From contig NZ_SIHJ01000001.1 of the NCBI RefSeq assembly GCF_007859765.1, positions 186,767 to 250,766 on the forward strand: a DNA stretch of 64,000 bases, written 5' to 3'. Both the position numbers and the translations under genes were made by a program. Under the pieces are notes generated by a model, which was not told the origin of the DNA, searched no databases, and was given only the letters and a program-made list of their open reading frames with translations. This DNA comes from Posidoniimonas corsicana. Lineage in GTDB: Bacteria > Planctomycetota > Planctomycetia > Pirellulales > Lacipirellulaceae. Positions 42,634 through 51,594 of the stretch are shown piece by piece (position 1 is the first letter of the stretch; every line of letters starts with the position of its first letter).

Positions 42634-45600
42634 CTACACCGCGGGAGGGCGCCAGCTCTCGAGCGGTTTCCCCTCGAGGGTGTTGTAAGCCTCGTCACGG
42701 GCCGCAAGCTGCTCGCCGGTAAGCGGCTCGGACTCATCCAGATCGCCATCCATACCGCCGCTCCTCCGAAGGGAGTACAACAGCAGCGGATTGTCTGGTC
42801 GGGCGGCAGCCGCTAACGACTGGTCGATCGCGGACCTAGAGGCGTTTGATGCACTTTCCGCGTGCTCAGTCGCCGAAGCAAACGCAACCGCTAGTTTGGT
42901 TTCGTTCGATTCTTCGGCAAACGCCGAATCGGCCGCCGATGCGGTGGGCTGTTCTGCCGCCGGCTGCGGCGCGGGCGCTGGGACGCTGACTGCCGCAATG
43001 ATGGGGGCGGCGACCGCGCCTAGATTGTCACGCCAGATGCTGTAGTCGGCGGCGTCGACGCGGCCGTCGTTGTTGCCGTCGGCACGCAGGTCTGACGTGG
43101 ATCCATACGTTGATCGCCAGACGTCGTAGTCGGCCTGCTCCACGGCGCCGTTCGAGTCGAAGTCGCCCGGCAGGGTGCTGGCAGATCCATCGGTCCCGGG
43201 CGAGCCACCTTCAAGCAGGCTCGCGCGCCAGTTGGCGGCGTTGTCGTAGGGGTCGCCGGCGACTTGCGTCGGGTCCGCCGCGTCGGCGTCGAAGGGGCCG
43301 ATGTACTCTAGCGAGTAGCCCCCGCCGTCGGGTGAGGTTGGCCAGGGGGCGACGTCGCTGTACGTGAACGACTGCAGCACGTTGTTGTTGGCGTCACGCA
43401 GCGTGACGGTCTCGCCACTATTGCTGAGGCTGCCTGAGAAGGCTGTGGCGGCGACATTTGCAACCCCAGGGTAGTGCGACTTGAACGCCGCCACGTCCTG
43501 CGCGACAACGATCCGCTCGCCAGGTTCCAGCATCTGGGCGGCGAATGTGTAACCGCCGCTCGAGAAATCGGTGATCTGCACGCCGCTCAGGTCGACCGGG
43601 TAGTCGCCCGTGTTAAGCAACTCGATGTACTCCAGGTCGCCTGCGGCGGCCGGGTTGTACATCAGCTCCACAATCCGCAGGCCGGACTGGCTGATGGTGA
43701 ACGTCTTGGCGACCTCCGCGCTCCAGTCGTTGGAAGTCCCCGACTGTGCCGTGTCGCGGACGCGCGCCCGAACCTGGGTGGTTTCAGCCAGGCTGACCGC
43801 GGCGCCGGTGTAGATCGTGGCCGTCGGGCTGACGCCGCCGCCGGGAGTGCGGGGGTCCGAGCCGTCCAGCGTGTAGTAGATGGTCCCGCCGCCGTTCGGG
43901 TTGCTCATGGTGAGCCCGAACGGGCCGGAGACCTCGCCGCCAAACTGATTGAAGTCGGGCGCGTCGAGGTTGACGAGCCAGTCGGTCTTGCCGACCTCGT
44001 CATCGTCGCTGCCCGGCGAGAACGTGTTGTTGAAGATGCCGATGACCGTGTCGGTGCGGCTCTGGTACGGCCCGTTGGCGAAGAAGAAGTGGTCCGACGT
44101 GTACTGGGCGTTGGTCGCCCAGTCGTCGCCGTCCTTGTCCGGGCTGCGGTTGTCGCCCCAGCGGGCGGCCTCGCCGTTGATGGCGCCCGAAATCTCGTCG
44201 ACGCGGGCCTGCCAGACCGCCTGCGCGTTGGCGGGGGTCAGAAGTCCGTCGTTCCGCATGAGCTCCTCCACCCGGTCTGAGAACCGCAGCCGGTACTCCT
44301 CGCTGGCCATCAGCTTGTGGTGGATGCCGGTCGGGCCGAACTCGTGCTCACCAAAGTCGTTGGCGACCTGGCTGGTGTGGTCGTAGTCCTGATTGCGGCC
44401 GTCACCCGCGGGCGCGTTCTGGTCGTTGGGAAACGCGTGTTCCTGGTCCCACGAGTGGAACCGCCAGCGGCCCTCCGGGTCCACGCTGTTGTACGACGCC
44501 AGCCAGTTGAGCTCGCCCCAGTCGTAGTTGCCGGCGTAGTAGTGGATGATGATGTAGTCGACAAAGTCATCGATGTCGAGCAACGCGGCGACTTCCTGGT
44601 ACTGGCCCAGGCTCGCGAGGTTGTCGTCTACTTGGTCGATCAGCTCTTGGTAGGCTTCTTGTGAGGCCAGACCGCCGTCGTCCTGCAGGTATTTGTCCTG
44701 CGTTCCGCCGTGCAGCAGGTCCCGCCCCTCGAAGCCCTTGACCACCAGGTAGTCGTCTTTGTCGCCGCCGAAGTACTCCTCGGCGAACGAGTCGCTGGGC
44801 CGCTCGTGGGCGTTGTAGATGCCCCAGTAGACGCCGTTGATGTACAGGTGCACCCAGCGTCCGTGCGCGGCCGGCACGCCTGCCAGGTTCGACAAGTCCG
44901 CCACCACCTGGTCGTGCACGTAGGTGGCGTAGGGGCCCTGGACCGACGTGTTGTTGACCGCGAACGTGTAGTTGTACTGCGCGTCGAGGATAAGCGTGTC
45001 GAAGTCGTTCGCTGGGCTCTCGCCGGCGTTGACCGCGTTGCCGAAGAGCGTGTCCGACTCCAGCTTGGTGTCGTAGGGCTGCTTGAACTTGACCTGCAGC
45101 GAGAGCTTGTCGCTCCGCCAGCGGTTGGTGCTGGAGTGCCCCTGGATCTCGACCACCGAGTCGATCTGGAACTCCTCGGCGCCGTCGGCGGTGAAGTACT
45201 CGAGCGAGGCCTGCCGTTCGTCGCTCTTGTTGCGCCAGCGGCTGTCCTCGGTGTAGATGCCCTCGTTGGAGCCGTTGCCGAACATCTCTTCCCAGTCCAT
45301 CACCAGCGACATGGTGGGGATCGACTTGAGGTCGTCCTTCAGGTTCTCGGGCCCCACCGATGAGACGATGCTCTGATCGATGTCCCAATCCGGCCCGGCG
45401 TAGCCCCAATCGCTGTAGTCGGGCAGGCCGGCGCCGTCCTGGTCGAGGACGTCGTCCAGGAAGATGTACGACTGCGTGTCGACATTCGTGGGGAAGTAGC
45501 CTTCTTTGAACGCGGCGGCGCGGATCGTCACCACGCCGGCATCGGCGTAGCTGAGCGTCGCCGGGTTGACGAGGATCGGTGAACCGGCCGAGTAGGTAGA

Positions 45601-46899
45601 CCCGTTGGAGAGCGTTGGCCGCGTGCCATCGGTGGTGTAGCGGATGGTCGTGCCCGGCTCGGCCGTGGTGATCTCCAGCAGAAACGGCGAGTCGTAGAAT
45701 CCTCGGTCATGCGAGAAGAGCGTGTCCTCGATGACCCCCAGGTAGCCCGCGCCGTTCTCTAGTCCCGGAGTTGGCGTAACCATGAACGAGTCGGCCACTG
45801 GGCCGACCGCGCGTCCGGCGGTGAGCTCCGCGTGCACCAGGTAGTCGCCCTGGTCGCTGGTGTGGTTGGCGGCGTAGATCGCCAGCACGTTCTCGCCCTC
45901 TTCGATCGTGTCGAGCCAGGCCGTGAGATCGATCACCGCCGGCGACCCGGTGATGGTCGAATCGCTGAGGTTCTCGCGGCTGTTGAGCCCGCCTTGCCCG
46001 TTGTTGGCGTCGAGCCAGTCGTTGCCGATCTTGAACATTGTCGGCAGGCGTTCGCGCTGCACCTCTCTGCCGTTGAGGTACACGATGTAGCCGTTGTCGA
46101 CACGCAGTTCCAGGTTGAGCGACGTCAGCTGAGCCGCGTTGTCGACCGTGAACGGCATCCGCACGTAGCCCGCAATCTCGCCCCCCAGCGAGACCGTGCT
46201 GTCCTGCCAGGGGCTGCCGTAGCCGTAGCCGAGCCCGCTGGTCGCATTGGTCCAGCCATCCCCGGAGCTTGCGACGTAGTCGATCTCGGTCCAGTGATCG
46301 TCGACGCTGGCGTTGGGCCCGGTGAATCGGCGGAACTTGGCCGGGGAGCCATCGCCAGTAGCCGACGAGCCCGCCGTGATCAGCGTCTCGGTCGTCGTGG
46401 CGCTGGTTCCGACCCCCAGGCCGTACGACACGTCCGCCACCTGCTGAGGGTAGAGGTCGTAGGCGTCCTCTACGGTGGTTCCGTCGGCCCGCACGAGCCC
46501 CAGGTAGCCCGGCTCCATCGACAGCTGGAAGCTGGCGTGCAATTCGCCGTTGACCACACCTACCTCGCCGCTCGCCCCCGAGGCGAACACCAGCAGCGAC
46601 TCACCCGGTGCCAGGCTTGTGGTCTCTGGCGTCGAGGGGATCTGCCACTTGGTTAGGTTCAGCTGGTCGTCGGTCAGGCTCCACCCAGAGATGTTCTGGG
46701 GCGACGCGCCGGTGTTCGTCAGCTCGATCCAGTCATGGCGATGACCGGCGGCGTCCTCCAGGCCAGAATCATTGCCCGCCAGGAATTCGCTAATCTCAAC
46801 CGTCAGCGCCAGGCGGTCTTCTAGCGTTTCGTACTGCAGGCGGCGGCCGTGTCGGGAGTTGTCGTTCTTCGGTGCAGCGGGGCTGGGTCGGCGTGGCAT
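42634..46899 (-). CDS. Large CotH-kinase/lamin-tail surface protein with dockerin-like repeat
   Basis: A 1421-residue protein. The N-terminus MPRRPSPAAPKND leads to YETLEDRLALT, the planctomycete LEPR-like export signature. A first lamin-tail domain (EISEFLAGNDSGLED, WIELTNTGASPQNISGWSLT) and a galactose-binding-like region follow. A chitobiase C-like segment (GTTIRYTTDGTRPTLSNGS) precedes the CotH kinase-like domain (DTLILDAQYNYTF, YINGVYWGIYNAHERPSD, WDQEHAFPND). A second chitobiase-like segment, a second lamin-tail domain (RIVELMYNPAAAGDLEYIEL) and dockerin-like repeats (EQADYDVWRS, DAADYSIWRDNLG) end the folded part. A low-complexity tail of about 110 residues follows, with no PEP-CTERM. 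ATG 46899 is chosen at the signature's N-terminus; the frame opens further upstream. Spore-coat CotH is a protein kinase, but the role in planctomycetes is unknown. Confidence 0.88.
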   Translation of the reverse strand: MPRRPSPAAPKNDNSRHGRRLQYETLEDRLALTVEISEFLAGNDSGLEDAAGHRHDWIELTNTGASPQNISGWSLTDDQLNLTKWQIPSTPETTSLAPGESLLVFASGASGEVGVVNGELHASFQLSMEPGYLGLVRADGTTVEDAYDLYPQQVADVSYGLGVGTSATTTETLITAGSSATGDGSPAKFRRFTGPNASVDDHWTEIDYVASSGDGWTNATSGLGYGYGSPWQDSTVSLGGEIAGYVRMPFTVDNAAQLTSLNLELRVDNGYIVYLNGREVQRERLPTMFKIGNDWLDANNGQGGLNSRENLSDSTITGSPAVIDLTAWLDTIEEGENVLAIYAANHTSDQGDYLVHAELTAGRAVGPVADSFMVTPTPGLENGAGYLGVIEDTLFSHDRGFYDSPFLLEITTAEPGTTIRYTTDGTRPTLSNGSTYSAGSPILVNPATLSYADAGVVTIRAAAFKEGYFPTNVDTQSYIFLDDVLDQDGAGLPDYSDWGYAGPDWDIDQSIVSSVGPENLKDDLKSIPTMSLVMDWEEMFGNGSNEGIYTEDSRWRNKSDERQASLEYFTADGAEEFQIDSVVEIQGHSSTNRWRSDKLSLQVKFKQPYDTKLESDTLFGNAVNAGESPANDFDTLILDAQYNYTFAVNNTSVQGPYATYVHDQVVADLSNLAGVPAAHGRWVHLYINGVYWGIYNAHERPSDSFAEEYFGGDKDDYLVVKGFEGRDLLHGGTQDKYLQDDGGLASQEAYQELIDQVDDNLASLGQYQEVAALLDIDDFVDYIIIHYYAGNYDWGELNWLASYNSVDPEGRWRFHSWDQEHAFPNDQNAPAGDGRNQDYDHTSQVANDFGEHEFGPTGIHHKLMASEEYRLRFSDRVEELMRNDGLLTPANAQAVWQARVDEISGAINGEAARWGDNRSPDKDGDDWATNAQYTSDHFFFANGPYQSRTDTVIGIFNNTFSPGSDDDEVGKTDWLVNLDAPDFNQFGGEVSGPFGLTMSNPNGGGTIYYTLDGSDPRTPGGGVSPTATIYTGAAVSLAETTQVRARVRDTAQSGTSNDWSAEVAKTFTISQSGLRIVELMYNPAAAGDLEYIELLNTGDYPVDLSGVQITDFSSGGYTFAAQMLEPGERIVVAQDVAAFKSHYPGVANVAATAFSGSLSNSGETVTLRDANNNVLQSFTYSDVAPWPTSPDGGGYSLEYIGPFDADAADPTQVAGDPYDNAANWRASLLEGGSPGTDGSASTLPGDFDSNGAVEQADYDVWRSTYGSTSDLRADGNNDGRVDAADYSIWRDNLGAVAAPIIAAVSVPAPAPQPAAEQPTASAADSAFAEESNETKLAVAFASATEHAESASNASRSAIDQSLAAAARPDNPLLLYSLRRSGGMDGDLDESEPLTGEQLAARDEAYNTLEGKPLESWRPPAV

Positions 46900-47249
46900 A
46901 GAGTCTCGGGTGCAGAACGGAAACCCCGCACATGCGGCGGGGCCGGGTGTGCTTTGGTGCGGCCCTGCGGGGATCGCCGTGAAGGGCTGCTGGTGGGAAA
47001 AGGGGAAGGAAACGAGGATTAACCTCATTCTAGGTGGGTGTTGCGGTTGATACGACGCAATGGGAGGCTTCTTTCGAGACAACAACGTCGAATCGACGCC
47101 GGTTCGAGGCGTCGTTTGTGGGTCTAAGGACTTCGGACGTCGTCAGCCTGTGGGCCGGTCGTTAAGATGGGGGCCGGCGCCCAGCGGAGCAGAGAACGCC
47201 AGCATCAACGCCAGACTTGCCGAACCACCGGAGGCCGGGTAGGCCCACA
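46900..47249. other. Divergent intergenic region, 350 bases
   Basis: It lies between the CotH gene and the LacI-type regulator and should contain both promoters. No further element was recognised. Confidence 0.4.
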
Positions 47250-48305
47250 ATGAATGAGCCACGTGTGCCGCGCTTGAAAGACGTCGCTGCGGAAGCCGGC
47301 GTGTCGGTCAGCGCCGCGTCCAAGATCCTGCGTGGCGATGTGGGCCGGTTCGGCGAAGAGACCTGCCGGCGAGTAGTCGCGACCGCGGAACGGCTTGGCT
47401 GGCGCCGCAATCTGCTGGTGAGCAGCATCCAGTCTGGCCGTACGATGACCGTTGGCGTGATGATCCCGCCCTACGACTCGTTTTGGGTCAAGGTGCTATC
47501 GGGCATCCACCACCGGCTCGGCGAGGCCGACTACCTGCCGATCACGATCTGGCAGGGCGACCTTGACCACATGCCGCACTTCGAGGCAGACGAGCAAGAA
47601 GGGCTGCGTCAGATCAACCGTCTGCTGGACCGGCGGGTCGACGCGTTGATCATGTGGCCGACGTTCGCTGTGGCGTACCGGCGCCACATCAGCGACCTTG
47701 CCGAGCGTAGCGTGCCGGTGGTGGTGATCGACTATGAGCCCGATGAGCCGATCTGTGACACGGTCGGAACTAACGAGGCGCTTGCCGCCAAGACGGTGGC
47801 CAAGCACCTGCTCGACCTCGGCCACCGGCGCATCGCGTGCATCTCAAGCCGCGAGAGTCAGTCCCAGACTTGGGCGCTCGAACGCCGTGAGGAGTTTGAA
47901 CGGGCGGTGGAGGTGCAGTCCGACGCCGAGGTGAGGAGCTGGCGGTTGAACCGCGAGGGAACCAACGGGGTTGAAGTGGCGACCGAACTTCTTACCAGCG
48001 ATTTCCGCCCGACCGCGGTTTTCGCCGTCACCGACCACGAAGCACGCCACGTCTACGACGCGGCGGCAGCCCTCGGTATGTCGATTCCTAGCGACCTGTC
48101 CGTGATCGGATTCGCCGATCTCGATTTTGCGGCGGGCCTGGCACCCCCCCTGTCGACGGTCCGCCAACGCCCGCGGGAAATCGGCGTCGAGGCGGCCTCG
48201 CTGGTGCTCCAGCGGTTGGACGGGACCGTGAGCGGTCCCTTTACGAAGGCAAAAATCGAGGCGGACGTTATCTTGAGGGAGTCAACGGCGCCGGCCGATC
48301 AGTAG
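47250..48305 (+). CDS. LacI-family transcriptional regulator
   Basis: A 351-residue regulator. The N-terminal helix-turn-helix with hinge is RLKDVAAEAGVSVSAASKIL (about 8-27), followed by ERLGWRRN. A periplasmic-binding-protein-like sensor domain runs from about 65 (MTVGVMIPPYDSFWVKVLSG), with VVVIDYEPDEPICDTVGTNE, HLLDLGHRRIACIS and the C-terminal IPSDLSVIGFADLDFA and LSTVRQRPREIG. ATG 47250 fits the domain; a TTG at 47217 is upstream in frame. It heads a same-strand group of PEP-CTERM, DUF1559, lipoprotein and GH genes and is probably a sugar-responsive repressor or activator of them. This is the usual role of the family but is inferred here. Confidence 0.93.
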   Translation: MNEPRVPRLKDVAAEAGVSVSAASKILRGDVGRFGEETCRRVVATAERLGWRRNLLVSSIQSGRTMTVGVMIPPYDSFWVKVLSGIHHRLGEADYLPITIWQGDLDHMPHFEADEQEGLRQINRLLDRRVDALIMWPTFAVAYRRHISDLAERSVPVVVIDYEPDEPICDTVGTNEALAAKTVAKHLLDLGHRRIACISSRESQSQTWALERREEFERAVEVQSDAEVRSWRLNREGTNGVEVATELLTSDFRPTAVFAVTDHEARHVYDAAAALGMSIPSDLSVIGFADLDFAAGLAPPLSTVRQRPREIGVEAASLVLQRLDGTVSGPFTKAKIEADVILRESTAPADQ

Positions 48306-48670
48306 ATGCTTGCCGCCATGTCTGGCTTGCGGCGCGTCGAAAGGCGCGATCGCCGCCATGATTGCCGCGTTGAACGCGGGATCAAGAAGCCCGAGAAAAT
48401 GCTTGACTGGCTAGTTCAAGTACTTTACCATGCCGTCGTGACGTGATTCGCCGGGCTTGCCCGGCAGCTTTTCTTACACGTGCAGAGCTGTTCGTAGCTA
48501 GTAGTAGAGTCGTGGGCTGTCGTTTCGAGCCCCACGCACCGGCGGAAGCCGGGCAGGACGCCTTTAATGCTCACAGGACGAGGCGTTGCTGTGGTCGGTC
48601 GGCGCGGCGGTTCGAGCCGGAACGGTAATCTCTTTTCAATTGGCACCACATGCGTCCGGAGGGAGTTCTC
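48306..48670. other. Intergenic, 365 bases upstream of a PEP-CTERM gene
   Basis: No gene was recognised. It contains the possible promoter at 48403-48431 and would leave a leader of over 200 bases before ATG 48671. Confidence 0.4.
48403..48431 (+). promoter_or_regulatory. Possible sigma-70-type promoter with overlapping dyad
   Basis: TTGACT (48403-48408) and TACCAT (48426-48431) are separated by 17 bases. A short dyad CTTGA-N9-TCAAG (48402-48420) overlaps the -35 side and could be an operator for the LacI protein encoded just upstream. The -10 match is weak. Confidence 0.3.
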
Positions 48671-49879
48671 ATGAGGTTGTGTCGATTCGCCTGGGTAGGC
48701 GCGCTCTTGCTTTCACTTAACCAAGTCGGCGTGGCCAACGCGCAGTCGCCCGGAGTGCTGTACAGCTGGGACCACGGTATTGGGTCTAGCGGAGGCCCTA
48801 ACGTTGAGGAGTGGTCGTTCCAGTTTGGCGCGGCGGCGCCGGACCTTTCCAATGCTACCGACGGTGTGCTCACCGTCACCGAAACCGCTCTGGGTGGCGA
48901 TTTCGCCATCTCCGATGGGTTCAACTACGCCAAAGAGTCGGCGGGCGCCGCCGACCTGTCTGGACGCTACGACTTTGGCGGCGTTGACCTGCTGGGGCTG
49001 GACGCGATTGAGATCGATGTCAGCCACAACGGTACGGGGGACATCTTCGGACAGGTCTTTCTCCAGACCGACGACAGCTCCGGTTGCTGCGGCTTCTTCG
49101 CCGGTGGGTTTACGTTGAACCCAGGCGCCAACACCGTTTCTGTCGATCTCAACAGCCTTGGTTGGACCGACGGTGAGGCCAAGTACGCCCGCACGGTCGG
49201 TTTCCAGATCTTCGGTCACTCGGAACCCTCGCCCGTCACGTATGAGATCAGCGAGATCCGCACTGCCGGGACCCCGCTCAACGAGCGTGTGATCGCCGAC
49301 CATTCACTCGGCCTAGAAAACGCTGTAGTGAAGTTTGACGAGAGCGGCATTTCGGGGGCGACGGGCACCGAGAGTCAGGACGGCCTGACCAACCTGGAGG
49401 ACTCTCTCCGCTGGGTGGACCTGGGCGATGGCCCTGGCGGGGCGGTCGCGTGGGGCAACAACAATGCGCTGGCGGTGAACTTCTCCGCCCGGCCGCTCGA
49501 TATCTCGAACTACTCGGTGGCGCGGGTCACGATGAAGGCGACCCCCGGCGCCGGCGCCGCCACCGAGGTGGGCGTGCAGTTCTACGCCCAATACGCAGAC
49601 CGTGACGCCAACAACCAATTCGCGTTCGGGGGCACGAGTCTCACGCTCCCCGTCGATGGCCAGTTCCACGAGTTGATGTTCCCGCTTGACGCCCTCGGCG
49701 CGGGCGGAGACCTCGACCTGACGCAGTGGATTGGCCTGAATATTGATCCCCACGCAGGCGGGGCGATCGACATCCGCGTGCAGAGCGTCGTGCTTGGCGT
49801 CCCCGAGCCGACGGGCGTGGTGCTGACGCTGATCGCGTCGTCGGTGTTTGCCGGCGTACGGCGGCGGCGGTGGGCATGA
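48671..49879 (+). CDS. PEP-CTERM secreted protein, two beta-sandwich domains
   Basis: A 402-residue secreted protein. ATG 48671 starts the leader MRLCRFAWVGALLLSLNQVG (cleavage near ANAQ), with GGAGG 8-9 bases upstream; an in-frame start at 48650 is less likely. Two beta-rich domains follow (LYSWDHGIGSSGGPNVEEWS; LRWVDLGDGPGGAVAWGNNN). They resemble carbohydrate-binding sandwiches but are not assignable to a numbered family. It ends in a PEP-CTERM (VPEPTGVVLTLIASSVFAGV then RRRRWA). It follows the LacI gene and a hairpin lies after it. Surface display of a glycan-binding protein is plausible. Confidence 0.82.
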   Translation: MRLCRFAWVGALLLSLNQVGVANAQSPGVLYSWDHGIGSSGGPNVEEWSFQFGAAAPDLSNATDGVLTVTETALGGDFAISDGFNYAKESAGAADLSGRYDFGGVDLLGLDAIEIDVSHNGTGDIFGQVFLQTDDSSGCCGFFAGGFTLNPGANTVSVDLNSLGWTDGEAKYARTVGFQIFGHSEPSPVTYEISEIRTAGTPLNERVIADHSLGLENAVVKFDESGISGATGTESQDGLTNLEDSLRWVDLGDGPGGAVAWGNNNALAVNFSARPLDISNYSVARVTMKATPGAGAATEVGVQFYAQYADRDANNQFAFGGTSLTLPVDGQFHELMFPLDALGAGGDLDLTQWIGLNIDPHAGGAIDIRVQSVVLGVPEPTGVVLTLIASSVFAGVRRRRWA

Positions 49880-49906
49880 AGCTGCCGGGAGCCGGGCGTT
49901 GAACAA

Positions 49907-49949
49907 GCCCAACGCCGCGGCGCCGGAGGACCGGCGCCGCGCGTTGGGC
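49907..49949 (+). terminator. GC-rich hairpin after the PEP-CTERM gene
   Basis: GCCCAACGCCGCGGCGCCGG (49907-49926) pairs with 49931-49949 around an AGGA loop, leaving one bulged C. It lies 27 bases past the stop at 49879. There is no U-tract. Confidence 0.6.
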
Positions 49950-50007
49950 TGGCTGAAGGTGCTACAGGAGCCGTTAGGAACGCAACCAACAACTGGGTGG
50001 AAACAGC

Positions 50008-51543
50008 ATGGCCAAGGCTAAGGATTTAACTCTTCGAGCGTTCGTGCTCGGCGTCTTGCTGATTGCGGTCGGAGCCGGCCGCGCTCAGACGATTTTCAGC
50101 CCCAGTCAGACAGACCTGCTCGGGCTTGCGTTCGCTGACTTTATCGACAATCCCGAGCCGGACATGGCGGCGCTGCAGGGGCTGACCGCCGTAGGCGGCG
50201 ACGCCGTTCAGGTGACCTTCAAGACCGACTTCGACATCAACGACAACCTCTACCGCGTGGCCATGGAGGCGCCCGTCACCGCCGACCTCACCGGGCTCGA
50301 CGCGTTCTCGCTCACATTCAGTGATCCGGTGGTGGCGCCGTCCGGCCTCCCCAGCATGGCGGCGCAGCTATTCGTCCGGTCGGCGGGCGGGGCGGTCTTC
50401 ACCGGCAACGGCCAGGCGGTGTCGCTGGGGACTGAACCGATCACGCTGTCGATCACGCCGGATCAGATCATCTCGCTGGGCGGCGACCCTACGGACATTA
50501 CCTCGTTCGGAGTGGAGCTCTTCGGCGGCGATGAGTTCTTGGGTGGTTACGACGGAGCTATGGCGACTCTCAGCACCTCACCCGAGCCCCCGACGCTAGC
50601 CGACACCGTGCTGTTCTCTTGGGAGAACGGCGGCGACCTGCTCGGCTGGGACTCGACGCCGATCGTGGCGGGCGCGCACAGCGTCGCGGTCCGTCAGGGC
50701 GCCGTGGGTTCGCCCGCGGTTGGCGCGACCGACGGCAACAACGCCCTCGAGATCACCCGCCATCCAACCGCCAGCAGTTTCGAGTGGGGCACGGCCTTCT
50801 CGCTGGACGCGTTCGCCAACACCGCGCCGCCGGTGGGAGACTACAACAACGACGGCGGCGTCGACGCGGCCGACTACACCGTGTGGCGGGACAACCTGGG
50901 CAGTGCGTTCGAACTGCCCAACCGAGATCCCGGCGAGAGCGGCGAGGTCGGCGCCGGCGACTACGACGCCTGGGCCGGCAACTACGGCGCCGTGGGCGGT
51001 GGGCCCGACCCGGTGGTGCAAGCCGAGATCGACACGATTGTCGCCGCCCTGAACGACCCGGACGCCTACTCCATCGCGTTCGACGTGACGGTCGAGGATC
51101 AGTTCCCGAGGTCCAACCCAGACTACCTCATCATCCACCTGGCGTTGGCCGCCGACGGCGGCCCCGAGAACGCGGGGGACCCGTTCTTCCAGAACGACAA
51201 CGGACTGGTGGCCGGCATCGGCACCGGGGAGCCAACGACCGTTGAGCTGCTCCTCTCGCAGTTCAACGACGTTGGCGGCGACAGCGACACCAACGGGATG
51301 TCGCTGTCGGACGTAGGGATCTACGATCAAACCGGCTACCTGACCATCCATCTGGCGACCAACATGAACGTTCTGGCCGATGGCAACGACGTGACCATCA
51401 CCATCGACAACTTCCGAGTGCGGTCGATCGTCCCCGAAGGGGCCGCCTCGGCGGCGCCCGAACCAAGCGGTTTCGTGCTCGCGGCGTTAGGGGCGGCGGC
51501 GATCGCCTCTCTCCGCTCGCGCAGCGCTCGGCGGACGGCCTGA
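50008..51543 (+). CDS. PEP-CTERM protein with dockerin-like repeat inserted in a binding domain
   Basis: A 511-residue secreted protein with a leader ([19 protein letters not shown]). Domain 1 is a beta-sandwich (residues ~25-195). Domain 2 begins [19 protein letters not shown] and contains [20 protein letters not shown] and [12 protein letters not shown]. It is then interrupted by a dockerin-like pair ([34 protein letters not shown]) and appears to resume at [20 protein letters not shown] and [20 protein letters not shown]. The usual order places the repeat just before the PEP-CTERM, which here is far away ([20 protein letters not shown]). The gene lies between a hairpin and a DUF1559 gene. 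Confidence 0.83.
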   Translation: MAKAKDLTLRAFVLGVLLIAVGAGRAQTIFSPSQTDLLGLAFADFIDNPEPDMAALQGLTAVGGDAVQVTFKTDFDINDNLYRVAMEAPVTADLTGLDAFSLTFSDPVVAPSGLPSMAAQLFVRSAGGAVFTGNGQAVSLGTEPITLSITPDQIISLGGDPTDITSFGVELFGGDEFLGGYDGAMATLSTSPEPPTLADTVLFSWENGGDLLGWDSTPIVAGAHSVAVRQGAVGSPAVGATDGNNALEITRHPTASSFEWGTAFSLDAFANTAPPVGDYNNDGGVDAADYTVWRDNLGSAFELPNRDPGESGEVGAGDYDAWAGNYGAVGGGPDPVVQAEIDTIVAALNDPDAYSIAFDVTVEDQFPRSNPDYLIIHLALAADGGPENAGDPFFQNDNGLVAGIGTGEPTTVELLLSQFNDVGGDSDTNGMSLSDVGIYDQTGYLTIHLATNMNVLADGNDVTITIDNFRVRSIVPEGAASAAPEPSGFVLAALGAAAIASLRSRSARRTA

Positions 51544-51580
51544 CTGGTGGGCGCACCGCGTCGTTGGCAACCGTTTCCAG

Positions 51581-51588
51581 GGAGGTGA
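51581..51588 (+). promoter_or_regulatory. Very strong ribosome-binding site of a DUF1559 gene
   Basis: GGAGGTGA lies 6 bases before ATG 51595, an almost full anti-16S match. It fits the expectation that DUF1559 proteins are abundant. Confidence 0.8.
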
Positions 51589-51594
51589 ATCAAC

